From: Leptolinea sp. HRD-7
Lineage (GTDB): Bacteria; Chloroflexota; Anaerolineae; Anaerolineales; Anaerolineaceae
DNA: 64,000 bases
Direction of reading: 5' to 3'
NCBI GenBank assembly: GCA_024363285.1
Contig: AP024710.1
Coordinates: 1,582,001-1,646,000 of the forward strand
Part shown: positions 1 to 8,575 of the stretch, piece by piece
Position numbering within the stretch: the first letter of the stretch is position 1
How the letters are laid out: each line of letters begins with the position of its first letter
Position numbers and translations under genes: made by a program
Notes under the pieces: generated by a model
The model's input: only the letters and a program-made list of their open reading frames with translations
What the model was told of the DNA's origin: nothing
The model's database searches: none

Positions 1-318
1 TTGGCTGCGGACTTCATCTACTGGTTGTATAGCAGCCCAACCGGAAAGAAATTTGTGACCAATGATTTGAAATTTATCGCTCCGTTCGATACCTTCGCCG
101 AAAATGAAAAGCCGGGCGATCCGCTGGCTAAAGAAGTCATCCGCTACCTTAGCACCCCAGACCTTTATAACGTCTCTTGGAACTTTGTAAAGTTCCCGAG
201 CCAGACCTTCAAGAATGATTTTGGTGCCGCGCTGTTGAAATACGCTCAGGGCAACATGAAATGGGATGATGTTAAGAACCTGGTTGTCACGGAGTGGAAA
301 GCTGAAAGCGGGAAATAA
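1..318 (+). CDS. Sugar ABC transporter substrate-binding protein, C-terminal part
   Basis: This is the last 105 residues of a protein whose start lies outside the window; the TTG at base 1 is only the first in-frame codon. The helical tail (FIYWLYSSPTGKKF early, then a Trp/Lys-rich end, TEWKAESGK) fits the C-terminal lobe of family 1 extracellular sugar-binding proteins. The assignment rests mainly on two MalF/MalG-type permease genes following at once. The product would bind a sugar or oligosaccharide outside the cell and deliver it to those permeases. The substrate cannot be told. Confidence 0.75.
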   Translation: MAADFIYWLYSSPTGKKFVTNDLKFIAPFDTFAENEKPGDPLAKEVIRYLSTPDLYNVSWNFVKFPSQTFKNDFGAALLKYAQGNMKWDDVKNLVVTEWKAESGK

Positions 319-335
319 CTCTCATATTTGATTAG

Positions 336-374
336 CGTCACCCCGGGTTAATCCCGGGGTGACGATGATTTTTT
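336..374 (+). terminator. Hairpin with T-run between binding-protein and permease genes
   Basis: A perfect 12-bp stem (336-347 with 353-364, loop TTAAT) is followed four bases later by six T (369-374). It lies inside the transporter operon, so it probably acts as a partial terminator or mRNA stabiliser that keeps the binding protein more abundant than the permeases. Confidence 0.75.
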
Positions 375-410
375 GACCGTTTTCTTCACCTTTAGCAGGA
401 GAAGATTCCC

Positions 411-1256
411 GTGCAAAAGATGTCCTGGAAGTATTACATATTATTTACCTTTCCCACTCTTCTGGCCTTTCTAATCGCATTTTTGATTCCATTCCTGGCG
501 GGTATTTATCTGTCTTTCACAGAATTTACTGCGGTGACCGATGCGCGCTGGGTAGGACTGAGCAACTATATTCGCGCGTTTACCGAAGACCGCTTTTTCT
601 TAAACGCGCTGTGGTTTACCGTCCGATTTGCTGTGGTTTCTGTGATACTCATCAATGTCATCGCGTTCTTTCTGGCGGTGCTCCTTACCCGAAACGTGAA
701 AGGCACCAACCTGTTCCGCACGGTTTTTTTCATGCCAAACCTGATTGGCGGCATTATCCTCGGGTATATCTGGCAATTGTTAATCAACGGTATTTTGATC
801 AATTTCGGAGTTGACATTACATTTGACGCGAAATACGGCTTCTGGGGACTGGTGGTATTGATGAACTGGCAGATGGTGGGTTATATGATGATCATCTATA
901 TTGCTGGCATTCAATCCATCTCGCCTGAACTTATTGAAGCGGCAAAAATTGACGGCGCAAATACCTGGCAGATACTGGGGAATGTCACCATACCGATGGT
1001 AATGCCCGCGGTGACCATCTGCACCTTTCTCACCGTAGCGAACAGTTTCAAACTCTTTGACCAGAACCTGGCGTTGACCGCCGGTGCGCCTGACAGGGCT
1101 TCGGCCATGCTGGCGCTGGATATCTTTACCACATTTTATGGGCGTAACGGGTATGAAGGGGTGGGGCAGGCAAAGGCGGTGGTGTTCTTCATCATAGTCG
1201 CGGTCATTGTGCTGCTTCAACTTAAGTTGACCCGCACGAGGGAGGTTGAAAACTGA
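411..1256 (+). CDS. Sugar ABC transporter permease (MalF/UgpA type)
   Basis: A 281-residue inner-membrane protein with about six hydrophobic segments. The EAA loop (EAAKIDGANTWQ, from about residue 176) is the contact site for the transporter ATPase in binding-protein-dependent importers. It starts with GTG at 411, with AGGAGA eight bases upstream. Its stop TGA (1254-1256) shares a base with the ATG of the next permease, so the two are translationally coupled. No ATPase gene is seen downstream, so a shared MsiK-like ATPase elsewhere is likely (inference). Confidence 0.92.
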   Translation: MQKMSWKYYILFTFPTLLAFLIAFLIPFLAGIYLSFTEFTAVTDARWVGLSNYIRAFTEDRFFLNALWFTVRFAVVSVILINVIAFFLAVLLTRNVKGTNLFRTVFFMPNLIGGIILGYIWQLLINGILINFGVDITFDAKYGFWGLVVLMNWQMVGYMMIIYIAGIQSISPELIEAAKIDGANTWQILGNVTIPMVMPAVTICTFLTVANSFKLFDQNLALTAGAPDRASAMLALDIFTTFYGRNGYEGVGQAKAVVFFIIVAVIVLLQLKLTRTREVEN

Positions 1257-2092
1257 TGAAAACCAGACGCGATACAGCCGATTGGATTATCTTTGGCGGA
1301 ATGATCATCCTGACCATCCTGTTTTTAATCCCCATCCTGATTGTGTTAATGAATTCCTTTAAAGGGCGTTTCTTTATTGCTGACGCGCCGTTCGAATTCC
1401 CAACATCCGCGACTTTTGTGGGACTCAAGAATTATGGCAGTGGATTGGAAAAAACCGGGTTTATTCCGGCTTTCGGTTATTCTCTGTTCATCACAGTGTT
1501 TTCTGTTGGGGCGATCGTCTTGTTTACGTCCATGACAGCGTGGGCGATCACCCGCATTAAGTCCAAATTTAGCTCAGCGGTGTATTTCCTGCTGGTGTTT
1601 TCGATGATCGTTCCGTTTCAGATGGTGATGTTCACCATGTCGAAAATGGCCAACATGACCCATCTCGATAACCCGATCGGTATCATTTTTATCTATCTCG
1701 GATTCGGCGCGGGGTTATCGGTGTTTGTGTATAGTGGCTTTATCAAGGGTATTCCGCGGGAGATCGAAGAAGCCGCGCTGATCGATGGCTGCAATCCACT
1801 TCAGACTTTCTTTCTGGTGGTCTTCCCGATCCTGAAACCGATCAGCATCACTGTGGCCATTCTGAATGCCATGTGGATCTGGAACGACTACCTGCTGCCA
1901 TATCTGGTCATCGGCAGCAATTACAAGACCATCCCGATCGCCGTGCAATACCTGCAGGGAGGTTACGGCAGCCGGGATATGGGAGCCATGATGGCTATGC
2001 TGGTTCTGGCAATCATCCCGATCGTCATCTTCTATCTGACCCTCCAGAAGTATATTATCAAGGGTGTGGTGGCCGGCGCGGTAAAAGGCTAG
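1256..2092 (+). CDS. Sugar ABC transporter permease (MalG/UgpE type)
   Basis: A 278-residue inner-membrane protein and partner of the preceding permease. The N-terminus carries a membrane segment (residues about 10-30) and the EAA loop reads EAALIDGCNPLQ from about residue 171. The TGATG overlap with the upstream gene implies stoichiometric synthesis of a heterodimeric channel. A strong terminator follows, so this is the last gene of the transporter operon. The sugar is unknown; the AraC-type regulator just downstream is the likely controller. Confidence 0.92.
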   Translation: MKTRRDTADWIIFGGMIILTILFLIPILIVLMNSFKGRFFIADAPFEFPTSATFVGLKNYGSGLEKTGFIPAFGYSLFITVFSVGAIVLFTSMTAWAITRIKSKFSSAVYFLLVFSMIVPFQMVMFTMSKMANMTHLDNPIGIIFIYLGFGAGLSVFVYSGFIKGIPREIEEAALIDGCNPLQTFFLVVFPILKPISITVAILNAMWIWNDYLLPYLVIGSNYKTIPIAVQYLQGGYGSRDMGAMMAMLVLAIIPIVIFYLTLQKYIIKGVVAGAVKG

Positions 2093-2114
2093 GTCTGACG
2101 GGTCTATGTCTGAT

Positions 2115-2149
2115 GGAGCTGCCTGAGATACAGGGCGGCTCCTTTTTTT
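2115..2149 (+). terminator. Intrinsic terminator of the sugar transporter operon
   Basis: A nine-bp stem (2115-2123 with 2134-2142, one G-T pair) is followed by seven T (2143-2149). It separates the permease gene from the AraC-type regulator gene. Confidence 0.85.
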
Positions 2150-2173
2150 ATGGCATAATCAAAAAAGGTCAGG

Positions 2174-3013
2174 GTGAAAGTGAACGGCGAAAAAGCGGAA
2201 TCAACAATTCTGGTGGAAGATATGCCGGTTGGATCCGGTATCCGCCTGCTGGATGGGACGAATGTGGCCCATGAGTTTCCCGTCCACATTCATGATTCGT
2301 ACATACTGGGGTTGGTTACACGGGGGGAGAGGCATATATACGCTGCCGGCGCAGACTATCTGATTCGGAACGGAGAGGGTTTTATCATTAGCCCCGGTGT
2401 TCCCCATTCCTGTGTTCCGGCATCGGAAAACGGGCATGATTACCGGGTGATATCGCTGGAGACAGATCTGATGAAGGCCGCCTCGATCGACGTGTTCGGG
2501 CGTGAAAAAGTTCCATATTTTTCCATTGTAAAGTTATCCGAAAACGCATTGATTAACCAATTAATTAATATGATGAAGAGTGTTGATAACCGAACTGTCA
2601 ACCGGGATGACGTGTTATCGGTGCTGTCTCTCCTGATCAGGCGTTACGCAGATACGGAAGATCCGGCAGCCATTTCTGAATCGCGGATTCATCTGGCAGG
2701 GCAGGCTCGAGACTATATTAACGCTCATCTCATGCGTACCATTTCTCTGGATGAACTGGCAGCGGAAAACAATGTCAGCCCGTATTATCTTGAACGGGTT
2801 TTCCGCGAGGTGGTTGGTGTGCCGCCGCATGTTTATCAACTGCAAACCCGAATAAAAAAGGCTATCGATACGCTGCTTAAAACCGGTTCCATTATCGATG
2901 CATCCTATTTCTTCGGATTTTCCGACCAGAGCCATTTTTCACGGATATTCAAGAAGAATGTGGGGGTGTCACCCGGCCGCTTTATAAAAGCCAATAAAAA
3001 GCGGATGCCCTGA
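2174..3013 (+). CDS. AraC-family transcriptional regulator with N-terminal cupin
   Basis: A 279-residue regulator. Residues about 15-150 form a cupin ligand-binding domain (HVHDSY-like stretch FPVHIHDSYILG), and residues about 178-275 hold the two helix-turn-helix motifs of the AraC family (ISLDELAAENNVSPYYLER; SYFFGFSDQSHFSRIFKK). It starts with GTG at 2174 after an AAGG-rich site; GTG at 2180 is an alternative. The gene sits 81 bp after the sugar permease genes in the same direction, so it probably senses the transported sugar. Its 3' end overlaps a minus-strand terminator. Confidence 0.9.
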   Translation: MKVNGEKAESTILVEDMPVGSGIRLLDGTNVAHEFPVHIHDSYILGLVTRGERHIYAAGADYLIRNGEGFIISPGVPHSCVPASENGHDYRVISLETDLMKAASIDVFGREKVPYFSIVKLSENALINQLINMMKSVDNRTVNRDDVLSVLSLLIRRYADTEDPAAISESRIHLAGQARDYINAHLMRTISLDELAAENNVSPYYLERVFREVVGVPPHVYQLQTRIKKAIDTLLKTGSIIDASYFFGFSDQSHFSRIFKKNVGVSPGRFIKANKKRMP

Positions 3014-3022
3014 GGCATCCGC
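2994..3022 (-). terminator. Terminator of the cupin gene inside the 3' end of the araC-type gene
   Basis: A perfect nine-bp stem (3001-3009 with 3014-3022) has the four-base loop CTGA, which contains the stop codon of the plus-strand regulator. Read on the minus strand it is followed by a run of T (2996-3000), so it terminates the cupin gene. On the plus strand no T-run follows. Confidence 0.75.
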
Positions 3023-3038
3023 TGGATGGGCGATCGGG

Positions 3039-3416
3039 TTACACCAGCGCCGGGATGAACTTGGCCCGGATGTACAGGTCATGCTCACCGGCAACCACCC
3101 GATGTTTTGACCCGGCAGGAATGATAGCGGTGGTTCCGGGGGTATAGATCATTTCTTTGCCTTCCAGATATCCAACGGCGTCCCCGATGACAATCTCATG
3201 GATTTCCCAGTTATTCGCGTGGATATGCTCACCGAGCTCGCATCCGGCTTCCACTTTGACGAGGTGGCAGCTGAATTTCCCGTCGGTCTGGTCACCTTTT
3301 ACCAGATCCTTCAGATATACACCCGGGAAGGTGGCATGTTTGTTCCAGGCGATTTCTTCCAGGTCCCGACTCTCTTCGCGGGTAAAAATTACATTGGTTT
3401 CTATGGTGGTTAACAT
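3039..3416 (-). CDS. Small cupin-domain protein
   Basis: A 125-residue single-domain cupin. The first cupin motif includes GEHIHANNWEIHE (metal-type His and Glu residues, about 62-74), and the second is near PAGSKHRVV. Such proteins are often small isomerases, dioxygenases or sugar-binding domains; the reaction here is not known. AGGAGA precedes the ATG at 3416. It converges on the AraC-type gene, 25 bp apart. Confidence 0.85.
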   Translation of the reverse strand: MLTTIETNVIFTREESRDLEEIAWNKHATFPGVYLKDLVKGDQTDGKFSCHLVKVEAGCELGEHIHANNWEIHEIVIGDAVGYLEGKEMIYTPGTTAIIPAGSKHRVVAGEHDLYIRAKFIPALV

Positions 3417-3517
3417 TTTTTTCTCCTGTTTTTGATTTCTTCTTCAGGATACCCGTTCTGGAACCGTAATTCTTGAACGTTCTTGCACTCTTAGAAACAG
3501 GTATGAGTCCCATCCGG

Positions 3518-3523
3518 TATAAT
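3518..3523 (+). promoter_or_regulatory. -10 box placing transcription start at the ATG (leaderless)
   Basis: CCGGTATAAT ends at 3523, and the ATG of the flavoprotein gene is at 3530, six bases further on. No ribosome binding site is present. The distance fits a transcript starting at or next to the start codon. No convincing -35 box was found. Confidence 0.6.
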
Positions 3524-3529
3524 GCGCGT

Positions 3530-4744
3530 ATGAGAGTCGCGGTTATTGGTGCTGGCGCGTCAGGTCTGTCTGCCGCCCTCCAGGCAGCCTGGAGCGGGGC
3601 GGATGTCACCCTGTATGAACGTAATGAAACAGCGGGGAAAAAGCTTCTTGTCACCGGCAGCGGTCGCTGCAACATCACCAATGAGGCGGTGACGGCTGCC
3701 GCGTATACATGTTCCGATCTCAAATGGATGGAGATCTTGCTGTCACGCTTTGGGGTGAATGAATTGAAGGACATGCTGTTGGAGGCGGGCATCCCGATTC
3801 GGTCCACATTTGACGGCTGGTATTACCCATTGTCAGAATCGGCGCACACCGTGGTAGACGCGCTGGTTAGTTCACTGCGATTGTCTGGCGTGATATTGGC
3901 TGTCAGCACCCAGGTGCTCTCTATCAAGTCCGGCTTTGATGGCATCACATTACGCTGCCGGCAGGGAGATATGGACGAAAAACAGACCTTCGACCGGGTG
4001 ATCGTCTCCGCGGGCGGCAAGGCGTATCCGTCGCTCGGTTCGCGTGGTGACTTGTTCCCGGTGCTCGAAAGCCTTGGGCATACTGTGCTGCCGCTGCGTC
4101 CCGCGCTCGCCCCCGTTCTGGCGGAGCTTGGCAGCCTTAAACCACTGCAGGGTATGCGCTTTGATGTTGAAGCATCGGTGTTTGAGGGTAAGAAAAAACT
4201 GGTGTCTTCGCGCGGGAACGTCATTTTCACCGAATGGGGGCTGAACGGCCCGGCGGTGATGAACATCAGCCATGCCATATCCGCCCGGCCTGAGAAATCA
4301 CTGGAACTATCATTGGATTTCCTGGCATTCGTTAATAAAGAATATGACATGCTGCTGGCAAGAAAAAGAAAAACCGGCCAACTGCTGGGTGTATTCCTGG
4401 AAGCGTTTTTTCCGCCCAAAGCCGCGGCCGGATTTATTCGCAAGGCAGGACTTTCCACCGGAACCCCTCTTGATCACGTGGATGAAGCAGAGCTGAACCG
4501 CCTGACGGCAAGTCTGCGGGATACCCGTCTGAAGGTGACAGGTGTGCGCGGTTTCGAGTATTGTCAGGTTTCCGCCGGCGGCATTCCGGTTACCGAGGTT
4601 GAACCCGGCACGATGGAATCCTGCCGGATAAAGGGGCTATATCTCACCGGCGAGACGTTGGATGTGGTCGGACCGTGCGGGGGGTACAACCTGCATTTCG
4701 CCTTCAGCAGCGGCGCGCTGGCGGGCAAAGCGGCGGCAAAGTAG
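3530..4744 (+). CDS. NAD(P)/FAD-dependent oxidoreductase of the HI0933/YhiN family
   Basis: About 404 residues. The N-terminus carries the FAD-binding Rossmann motif (VIGAGASGLSAA), followed by the family signature GKKLLVTGSGRCNITN. The C-terminus has VGPCGGYNLHFAFSSG, which closes over the flavin. The family is a conserved flavoprotein of uncertain role (related to BaiN, a proposed bile-acid-type enoyl reductase). The frame extends up to a TTG at 3473, but ATG 3530 fits the start of the Rossmann strand and the -10 box just upstream. Confidence 0.9.
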   Translation: MRVAVIGAGASGLSAALQAAWSGADVTLYERNETAGKKLLVTGSGRCNITNEAVTAAAYTCSDLKWMEILLSRFGVNELKDMLLEAGIPIRSTFDGWYYPLSESAHTVVDALVSSLRLSGVILAVSTQVLSIKSGFDGITLRCRQGDMDEKQTFDRVIVSAGGKAYPSLGSRGDLFPVLESLGHTVLPLRPALAPVLAELGSLKPLQGMRFDVEASVFEGKKKLVSSRGNVIFTEWGLNGPAVMNISHAISARPEKSLELSLDFLAFVNKEYDMLLARKRKTGQLLGVFLEAFFPPKAAAGFIRKAGLSTGTPLDHVDEAELNRLTASLRDTRLKVTGVRGFEYCQVSAGGIPVTEVEPGTMESCRIKGLYLTGETLDVVGPCGGYNLHFAFSSGALAGKAAAK

Positions 4745-4825
4745 CCCGTATTTCATCCATTAATTTGCCCTCTCATGCGTTATCATGGTTATGAAAATGG
4801 CGTTACATAATGCGAGGGGCTTATG

Positions 4826-5374
4826 ATGAAGCGGTTCCTCCAACTGACAAAACGGGAATATTCCCTGCCCGTGCGGTTGGCTGTCACCCTGAGCGCCGGT
4901 TTTGTCTTTGCCGTCCTCATCCCGTTTGCGCTGCTCCTATGGGCGCCTGATCTTGACGGTATTCTCGGCTTGAGACCATTTCAGGTTGGTATCAGGGAAT
5001 GGATCACCGGTGGAATTCTGTTGATCGTGGGATTCGGGTTCACGATATGGTCTATTTCAGATCAGCTAATTCTCGCGCGAGGAACACCCATACCACTGGT
5101 GGCAACCCAGGAACTGCTGGTCAGCGGACCATTCCGCCTGTGCCGCAACCCGATGGGTTTTGGCGCGATATCCGCTTACCTGGGATTGTCCCTCTTTTCC
5201 GGTTCACCGGCTTCCATTCTGTGCGTGGTGCTTTTCGCGGGTTTGTTCATCGCGTACGTTAAGGGTTTTGAAGAAAAGGAACTTGAGGCGCGTTTCGGAG
5301 AAAGTTACCGTACGTATCGTGAAAGAACGCCGTTTATCATTCCCCGAATTTTATGGCCTAAGACGGATAAATAA
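4826..5374 (+). CDS. Isoprenylcysteine/phospholipid methyltransferase-like membrane protein
   Basis: About 182 residues with four or five membrane segments. The C-terminal half holds the ICMT/PEMT-type pattern: GPFRLCRNPMGFG, then EEKELEARFGESYRTYRER near the end, which in this family binds S-adenosylmethionine and the lipid. The true substrate is unknown. Two ATGs (4823, 4826) are in tandem; GAGGGG at 4814-4819 is better spaced for 4826. It ends eight bases before the end of the convergent AAA ATPase gene. Confidence 0.8.
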   Translation: MKRFLQLTKREYSLPVRLAVTLSAGFVFAVLIPFALLLWAPDLDGILGLRPFQVGIREWITGGILLIVGFGFTIWSISDQLILARGTPIPLVATQELLVSGPFRLCRNPMGFGAISAYLGLSLFSGSPASILCVVLFAGLFIAYVKGFEEKELEARFGESYRTYRERTPFIIPRILWPKTDK

Positions 5375-5382
5375 CTGGCCGG

Positions 5383-6159
5383 CTATTCTTCATCGTCGAA
5401 CAGAACCTGCAGCATCTGTTCCCGGTGGTTCAAAAAATCTTTGGCCACCCGGTAATGGTCGGTATCTTCATACACCACCTCACGGATCCCGGTTTCAGAG
5501 AACAGGTAGATACGGGCATTTGGATAGGCCATCAGGATGGGGGAATGAGTGGCGATGATGAACTGTGAATCGTTCTTCACCAGCTTATGCATCACTGCCA
5601 GGGCGGATAGCTGCCGTGAAGGTGACAGGGCCGCCTCCGGCTCGTCCAACAGGTACAGGCCATTCCCCCGGAATTTCTGGGTCAATAGAGCCATGAAGGA
5701 TTCGCCGTGCGATTGCCCGTGCAGTGACTTTCCCCCGTAGCTGCCGGTGTATTCCACATCGTCTATATACGATGCCAGATTATAAAATGATTCAGCGCGC
5801 AGAAAGAACCCGTCACGCGCGGCTTTATAACTGCGCACGGGCTTGATGAAATCCGCCAGACTGGAATGGGTGTTACGGGTGGAAAACAGCGAGTTCTTTG
5901 TGCCTCCCTCCGGGTTGAAACCCATCGCGCTGGCGATGGCTTCCATTAATGTGGATTTTCCCGTGCCGTTTTCCCCGATGAAATAGGTGACATCCGGATG
6001 GAAGGTCAATGTAGTCAAATCACGGAGGGCTGGGATGGAAAAAGGGTATTCTGCCTCGTTCTTGATCCCTTCACGCAAGAGGGTGATATCGATCAGGTAT
6101 GGTTTGGCTGAAAGCTGGCTTCCCACGCCCGAATTATTTCTCATGATTGACCTGGCCAT
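5383..6159 (-). CDS. AAA/ABC-type ATPase, small RecF/SMC-like
   Basis: About 258 residues. Walker A is FIGENGTGKST, a signature-like HGESF follows, Walker B is LYLLDEPEAALS and the switch His is in IIATHSP. This order is typical of small stand-alone ABC-type ATPases related to YhaN/RecF-like proteins, some of which belong to anti-phage or toxin-related systems. No partner gene is adjacent, so the role is unknown. The frame extends to a GTG at 6219, but ATG 6159 lies seven bases after TATAAT and is preferred. ATG 6144 is another option. Confidence 0.85.
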   Translation of the reverse strand: MARSIMRNNSGVGSQLSAKPYLIDITLLREGIKNEAEYPFSIPALRDLTTLTFHPDVTYFIGENGTGKSTLMEAIASAMGFNPEGGTKNSLFSTRNTHSSLADFIKPVRSYKAARDGFFLRAESFYNLASYIDDVEYTGSYGGKSLHGQSHGESFMALLTQKFRGNGLYLLDEPEAALSPSRQLSALAVMHKLVKNDSQFIIATHSPILMAYPNARIYLFSETGIREVVYEDTDHYRVAKDFLNHREQMLQVLFDDEE

Positions 6160-6166
6160 GAACAGT

Positions 6167-6172
6167 ATTATA
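6167..6172 (-). promoter_or_regulatory. -10 box of the AAA ATPase gene next to a hairpin
   Basis: On the minus strand TATAAT (6172-6167) is followed by seven bases and then the ATG at 6159. The bases immediately upstream form the arm of a 14-bp inverted repeat. No ribosome binding site is present, so the transcript is probably leaderless. Confidence 0.55.
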
Positions 6173-6206
6173 CGGTGAAGCCCGCGGGTTAACGCGGGCT
6201 TCACCG
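6173..6206 (-). terminator. 14-bp inverted repeat between the SIMPL and AAA ATPase genes
   Basis: A perfect 14-bp stem (6173-6186 with 6193-6206, loop GGTTAA) lies 24 bp after the SIMPL gene stop. It is probably that gene's terminator, but it lacks a real T-run because it abuts the next gene's TATAAT. It also covers the -35 region of that promoter, so it could be an operator. Confidence 0.5.
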
Positions 6207-6230
6207 GATTGGAATTCACAACACTCTGAT

Positions 6231-7046
6231 TTATTGCAATGTGAATGTGACGGACACTTCAGCCTTTACCGCAATCTTTCCCGGGCTGAGCGGTTCTTCG
6301 TCACCCGTACCAGACGAAGAATCTCCGGAGGGCATGGCATTCTGGATCACGTTCTGGGTCATCTGGCTGGAATTACGGTATGAACTGTTCCACGGGCTAC
6401 TGAAGTACGTCCACGAGTTCTCGTTGATATTCATCACACAGCCGGTCTTCGCGCCGGCGGCAGCGGCCAGCGCGTCCGCTTTTTCTCTTGCGGCGGTCAT
6501 AGCCAGGTCTCGTGCCTGGTCGCGGTACTTGCGCAGGTCGCTGGTATAGAATGAGACGTCGCTCACACGGTTGGAGCCGGCTTTCAACGCCGCCGCCAGT
6601 ATCGCGCTGGTTTTTGGCACATCGCGGACGGTGATGGACACCGTGTTATCAATACGGTAACCTTTGATGAAAAGCGAGTCATAGTCTTCATACATTGGCT
6701 CGATCACGTAAATATCCGTGGAGATATCCACCGGGTCAACGCCCTGGTTTTTGACCGCCGCCAACACGTTCTGAATGGCGCGGTCGTTGTCGAACTGCAC
6801 GCCGTCCACGGTGACTCCGTTGGACTGCACCCCGAGCTGGATCAGCGCGCGGTCCGGAGCGATATTGATGGCTGCCGAACCGGTCACATTGATGGTTCGG
6901 GAATTCTCGCATACAGATTTGGCTGGATCTGCAGCCGCGGTTGGGGCGGGTGTCTGGGCGGATACCGGCTGGATGGTTGGCACACCGGCCAGAAACACGG
7001 CACAGACGATCACAGCCGGGGTTAGAAAACGGGAAATAGTCTTCAT
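6231..7046 (-). CDS. SIMPL-domain (DUF541) secreted protein
   Basis: A 271-residue protein with a clear signal peptide (residues 1 to about 30, ending PVSAQ). The mature part begins with the typical RTINVTGSAAINIAPDRALI stretch and includes the RVSDVSFYTSDLRKYRDQA region of SIMPL proteins. Bacterial relatives (YggE, BP26) are periplasmic or surface proteins linked to oxidative stress or forming channel-like rings; no enzyme activity is established. AGGAGA precedes ATG 7046. It lies 76 bp after the sensor kinase gene on the same strand and may be co-transcribed with it. Confidence 0.88.
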   Translation of the reverse strand: MKTISRFLTPAVIVCAVFLAGVPTIQPVSAQTPAPTAAADPAKSVCENSRTINVTGSAAINIAPDRALIQLGVQSNGVTVDGVQFDNDRAIQNVLAAVKNQGVDPVDISTDIYVIEPMYEDYDSLFIKGYRIDNTVSITVRDVPKTSAILAAALKAGSNRVSDVSFYTSDLRKYRDQARDLAMTAAREKADALAAAAGAKTGCVMNINENSWTYFSSPWNSSYRNSSQMTQNVIQNAMPSGDSSSGTGDEEPLSPGKIAVKAEVSVTFTLQ

Positions 7047-7122
7047 GGGGTCTCCTTTTTTGTTTCCATGAAGATACCCGGTTGGCAGGGCGGTGTGATG
7101 TCAGAATTGTGTCAGGAGTCGC

Positions 7123-8574
7123 TCAATCGGGTAAAGCCGGCAACCGGAATGTCAGGGTTGTTCCTTTGCCCCGGGAACTTTCGGCGGTTATAGAACCGCC
7201 CTGTGCCGCCAGAAGCGACCTGACGATGGACAGTCCCAATCCGGCTTCGCCGCCGCGCTTGCTGCGCGAGGCTTCCACCCGGTAGAAACGGTCAAAGAGT
7301 CGCGCCAGGTGTTCCGCCGGGATCCCCGGACCCTCATCATGGATGGAACATACCCGTTCTCCGCAATCACTGGATTGGATTGTGATCGAAATAATGCCAT
7401 TTTCCGGGCTGTATCGCAGGGCGTTATCAAGAAGATTGTCAATAACCTGCGCCAGGCGGTCAGAATCACCTTTTACACGGGATGAACCCTGTGTTTCGAT
7501 CTCGAATGTAACCTTTTTCTGCCCGGCTACGGGTTCAAAACAGGCGCAGCGTTGACGTACCAGTCTGCCGAGGTCAACCGGTTGGATGTTCAGTTTCAAC
7601 ATACCGGCATCCGCGCGGGTAAGCACCAACAGGTCATTCACCAGGCGGATCAGCCGGTCGGTCTCGTTCTGCATCGAAGAGACCAACCGCCCGCGCCCTT
7701 CAACATCATCCCAGGCACCGTCTTCCAGCGTCTCAACCGTCCCTTTGATCACCGTCAATGGGGTGCGAAGTTCATGGGCTACATCCGCCACAAAAGCCTG
7801 CTGCGCCCGGTCGGATCGTTTCAGGCTGGCAGCCATGCGGTTGAATGCCCCGCCCAGTTCGTCCAATTCTCGGATGCCGCTGTTTGATGCGACTTCGCTA
7901 TCCAGGCTCCCTTCGCTCACCTGGCCGGCCGCGCTGATGACTTCTGTCACCGGGTGAGAGATGCGGCGCGAGAGAAACCAGCCGGCGGCCAGCGCCAGGG
8001 CGGCCGCGGCCAACAGCGCGACGGTCAACTGCAGAAAGAATTCCGAGGGAAGTCCGCCTCGCGGAAGTGGTTCCGCCAGATAAGCGATGCCGGAAATCGA
8101 ACCGTCTGGTTCCATTACAGGCGCGGCCGCATACATCACCCGGCGTGTACCGTTCAAAACAGAGCGGATCTCCGCAGCCGGAACCCCCTGCAACGCGGAT
8201 TGGATCTCCGGACGTTTCAGCAATTCTTCCGGCGGGATAATGGCGTTATCTTCGGCCGGAGGCATCTGTACTGCTGTGCCGGAAGATACCAATGGCAGGC
8301 CGATGATCACCGCGCCCTCCGGACCGATGACCCGTGTATGGATGCCGGGCATTACATTTGAAACCTGCGAATATGTATCCGCCGGGACCGCAGGGAGCGC
8401 CTGCCCCTGCAGGCTGGCAGCGGTCAATTCTGCCTGAGCCAGCATATTCTCTTTGCGGTTATCCAGATACAATGACTCAGCCGCCTGCCAGAAAAGGAAA
8501 CCGGCCAGTCCCATTCCAACCAGAATGATAGCCAGACCGTTCAAAAACAACCGGTCGCGCAGAGTTTGACCCAT
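7123..8574 (-). CDS. Sensor histidine kinase (HAMP, HisKA, HATPase)
   Basis: A 483-residue membrane kinase. Membrane segments lie at about residues 8-30 and 178-200, with an extracytoplasmic sensing region of about 145 residues between them. A HAMP linker follows, then the phosphoacceptor His in FVADVAHELRTPLT, the N box NLLDNALRYSP, the G1 box DEGPGIP, the F box LFDRFYR and the G2 box EAGLGLSIV. Its ATG lies one base after the stop of the response regulator gene, so the two are coupled. The signal is unknown. Confidence 0.95.
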   Translation of the reverse strand: MGQTLRDRLFLNGLAIILVGMGLAGFLFWQAAESLYLDNRKENMLAQAELTAASLQGQALPAVPADTYSQVSNVMPGIHTRVIGPEGAVIIGLPLVSSGTAVQMPPAEDNAIIPPEELLKRPEIQSALQGVPAAEIRSVLNGTRRVMYAAAPVMEPDGSISGIAYLAEPLPRGGLPSEFFLQLTVALLAAAALALAAGWFLSRRISHPVTEVISAAGQVSEGSLDSEVASNSGIRELDELGGAFNRMAASLKRSDRAQQAFVADVAHELRTPLTVIKGTVETLEDGAWDDVEGRGRLVSSMQNETDRLIRLVNDLLVLTRADAGMLKLNIQPVDLGRLVRQRCACFEPVAGQKKVTFEIETQGSSRVKGDSDRLAQVIDNLLDNALRYSPENGIISITIQSSDCGERVCSIHDEGPGIPAEHLARLFDRFYRVEASRSKRGGEAGLGLSIVRSLLAAQGGSITAESSRGKGTTLTFRLPALPD

Positions 8575-8575
8575 C

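Noticed and set aside
780-1220. A 146-codon minus-strand frame inside the first sugar permease gene
   Set aside because: Antisense shadow; the plus-strand gene has clear permease motifs and coupled translation.
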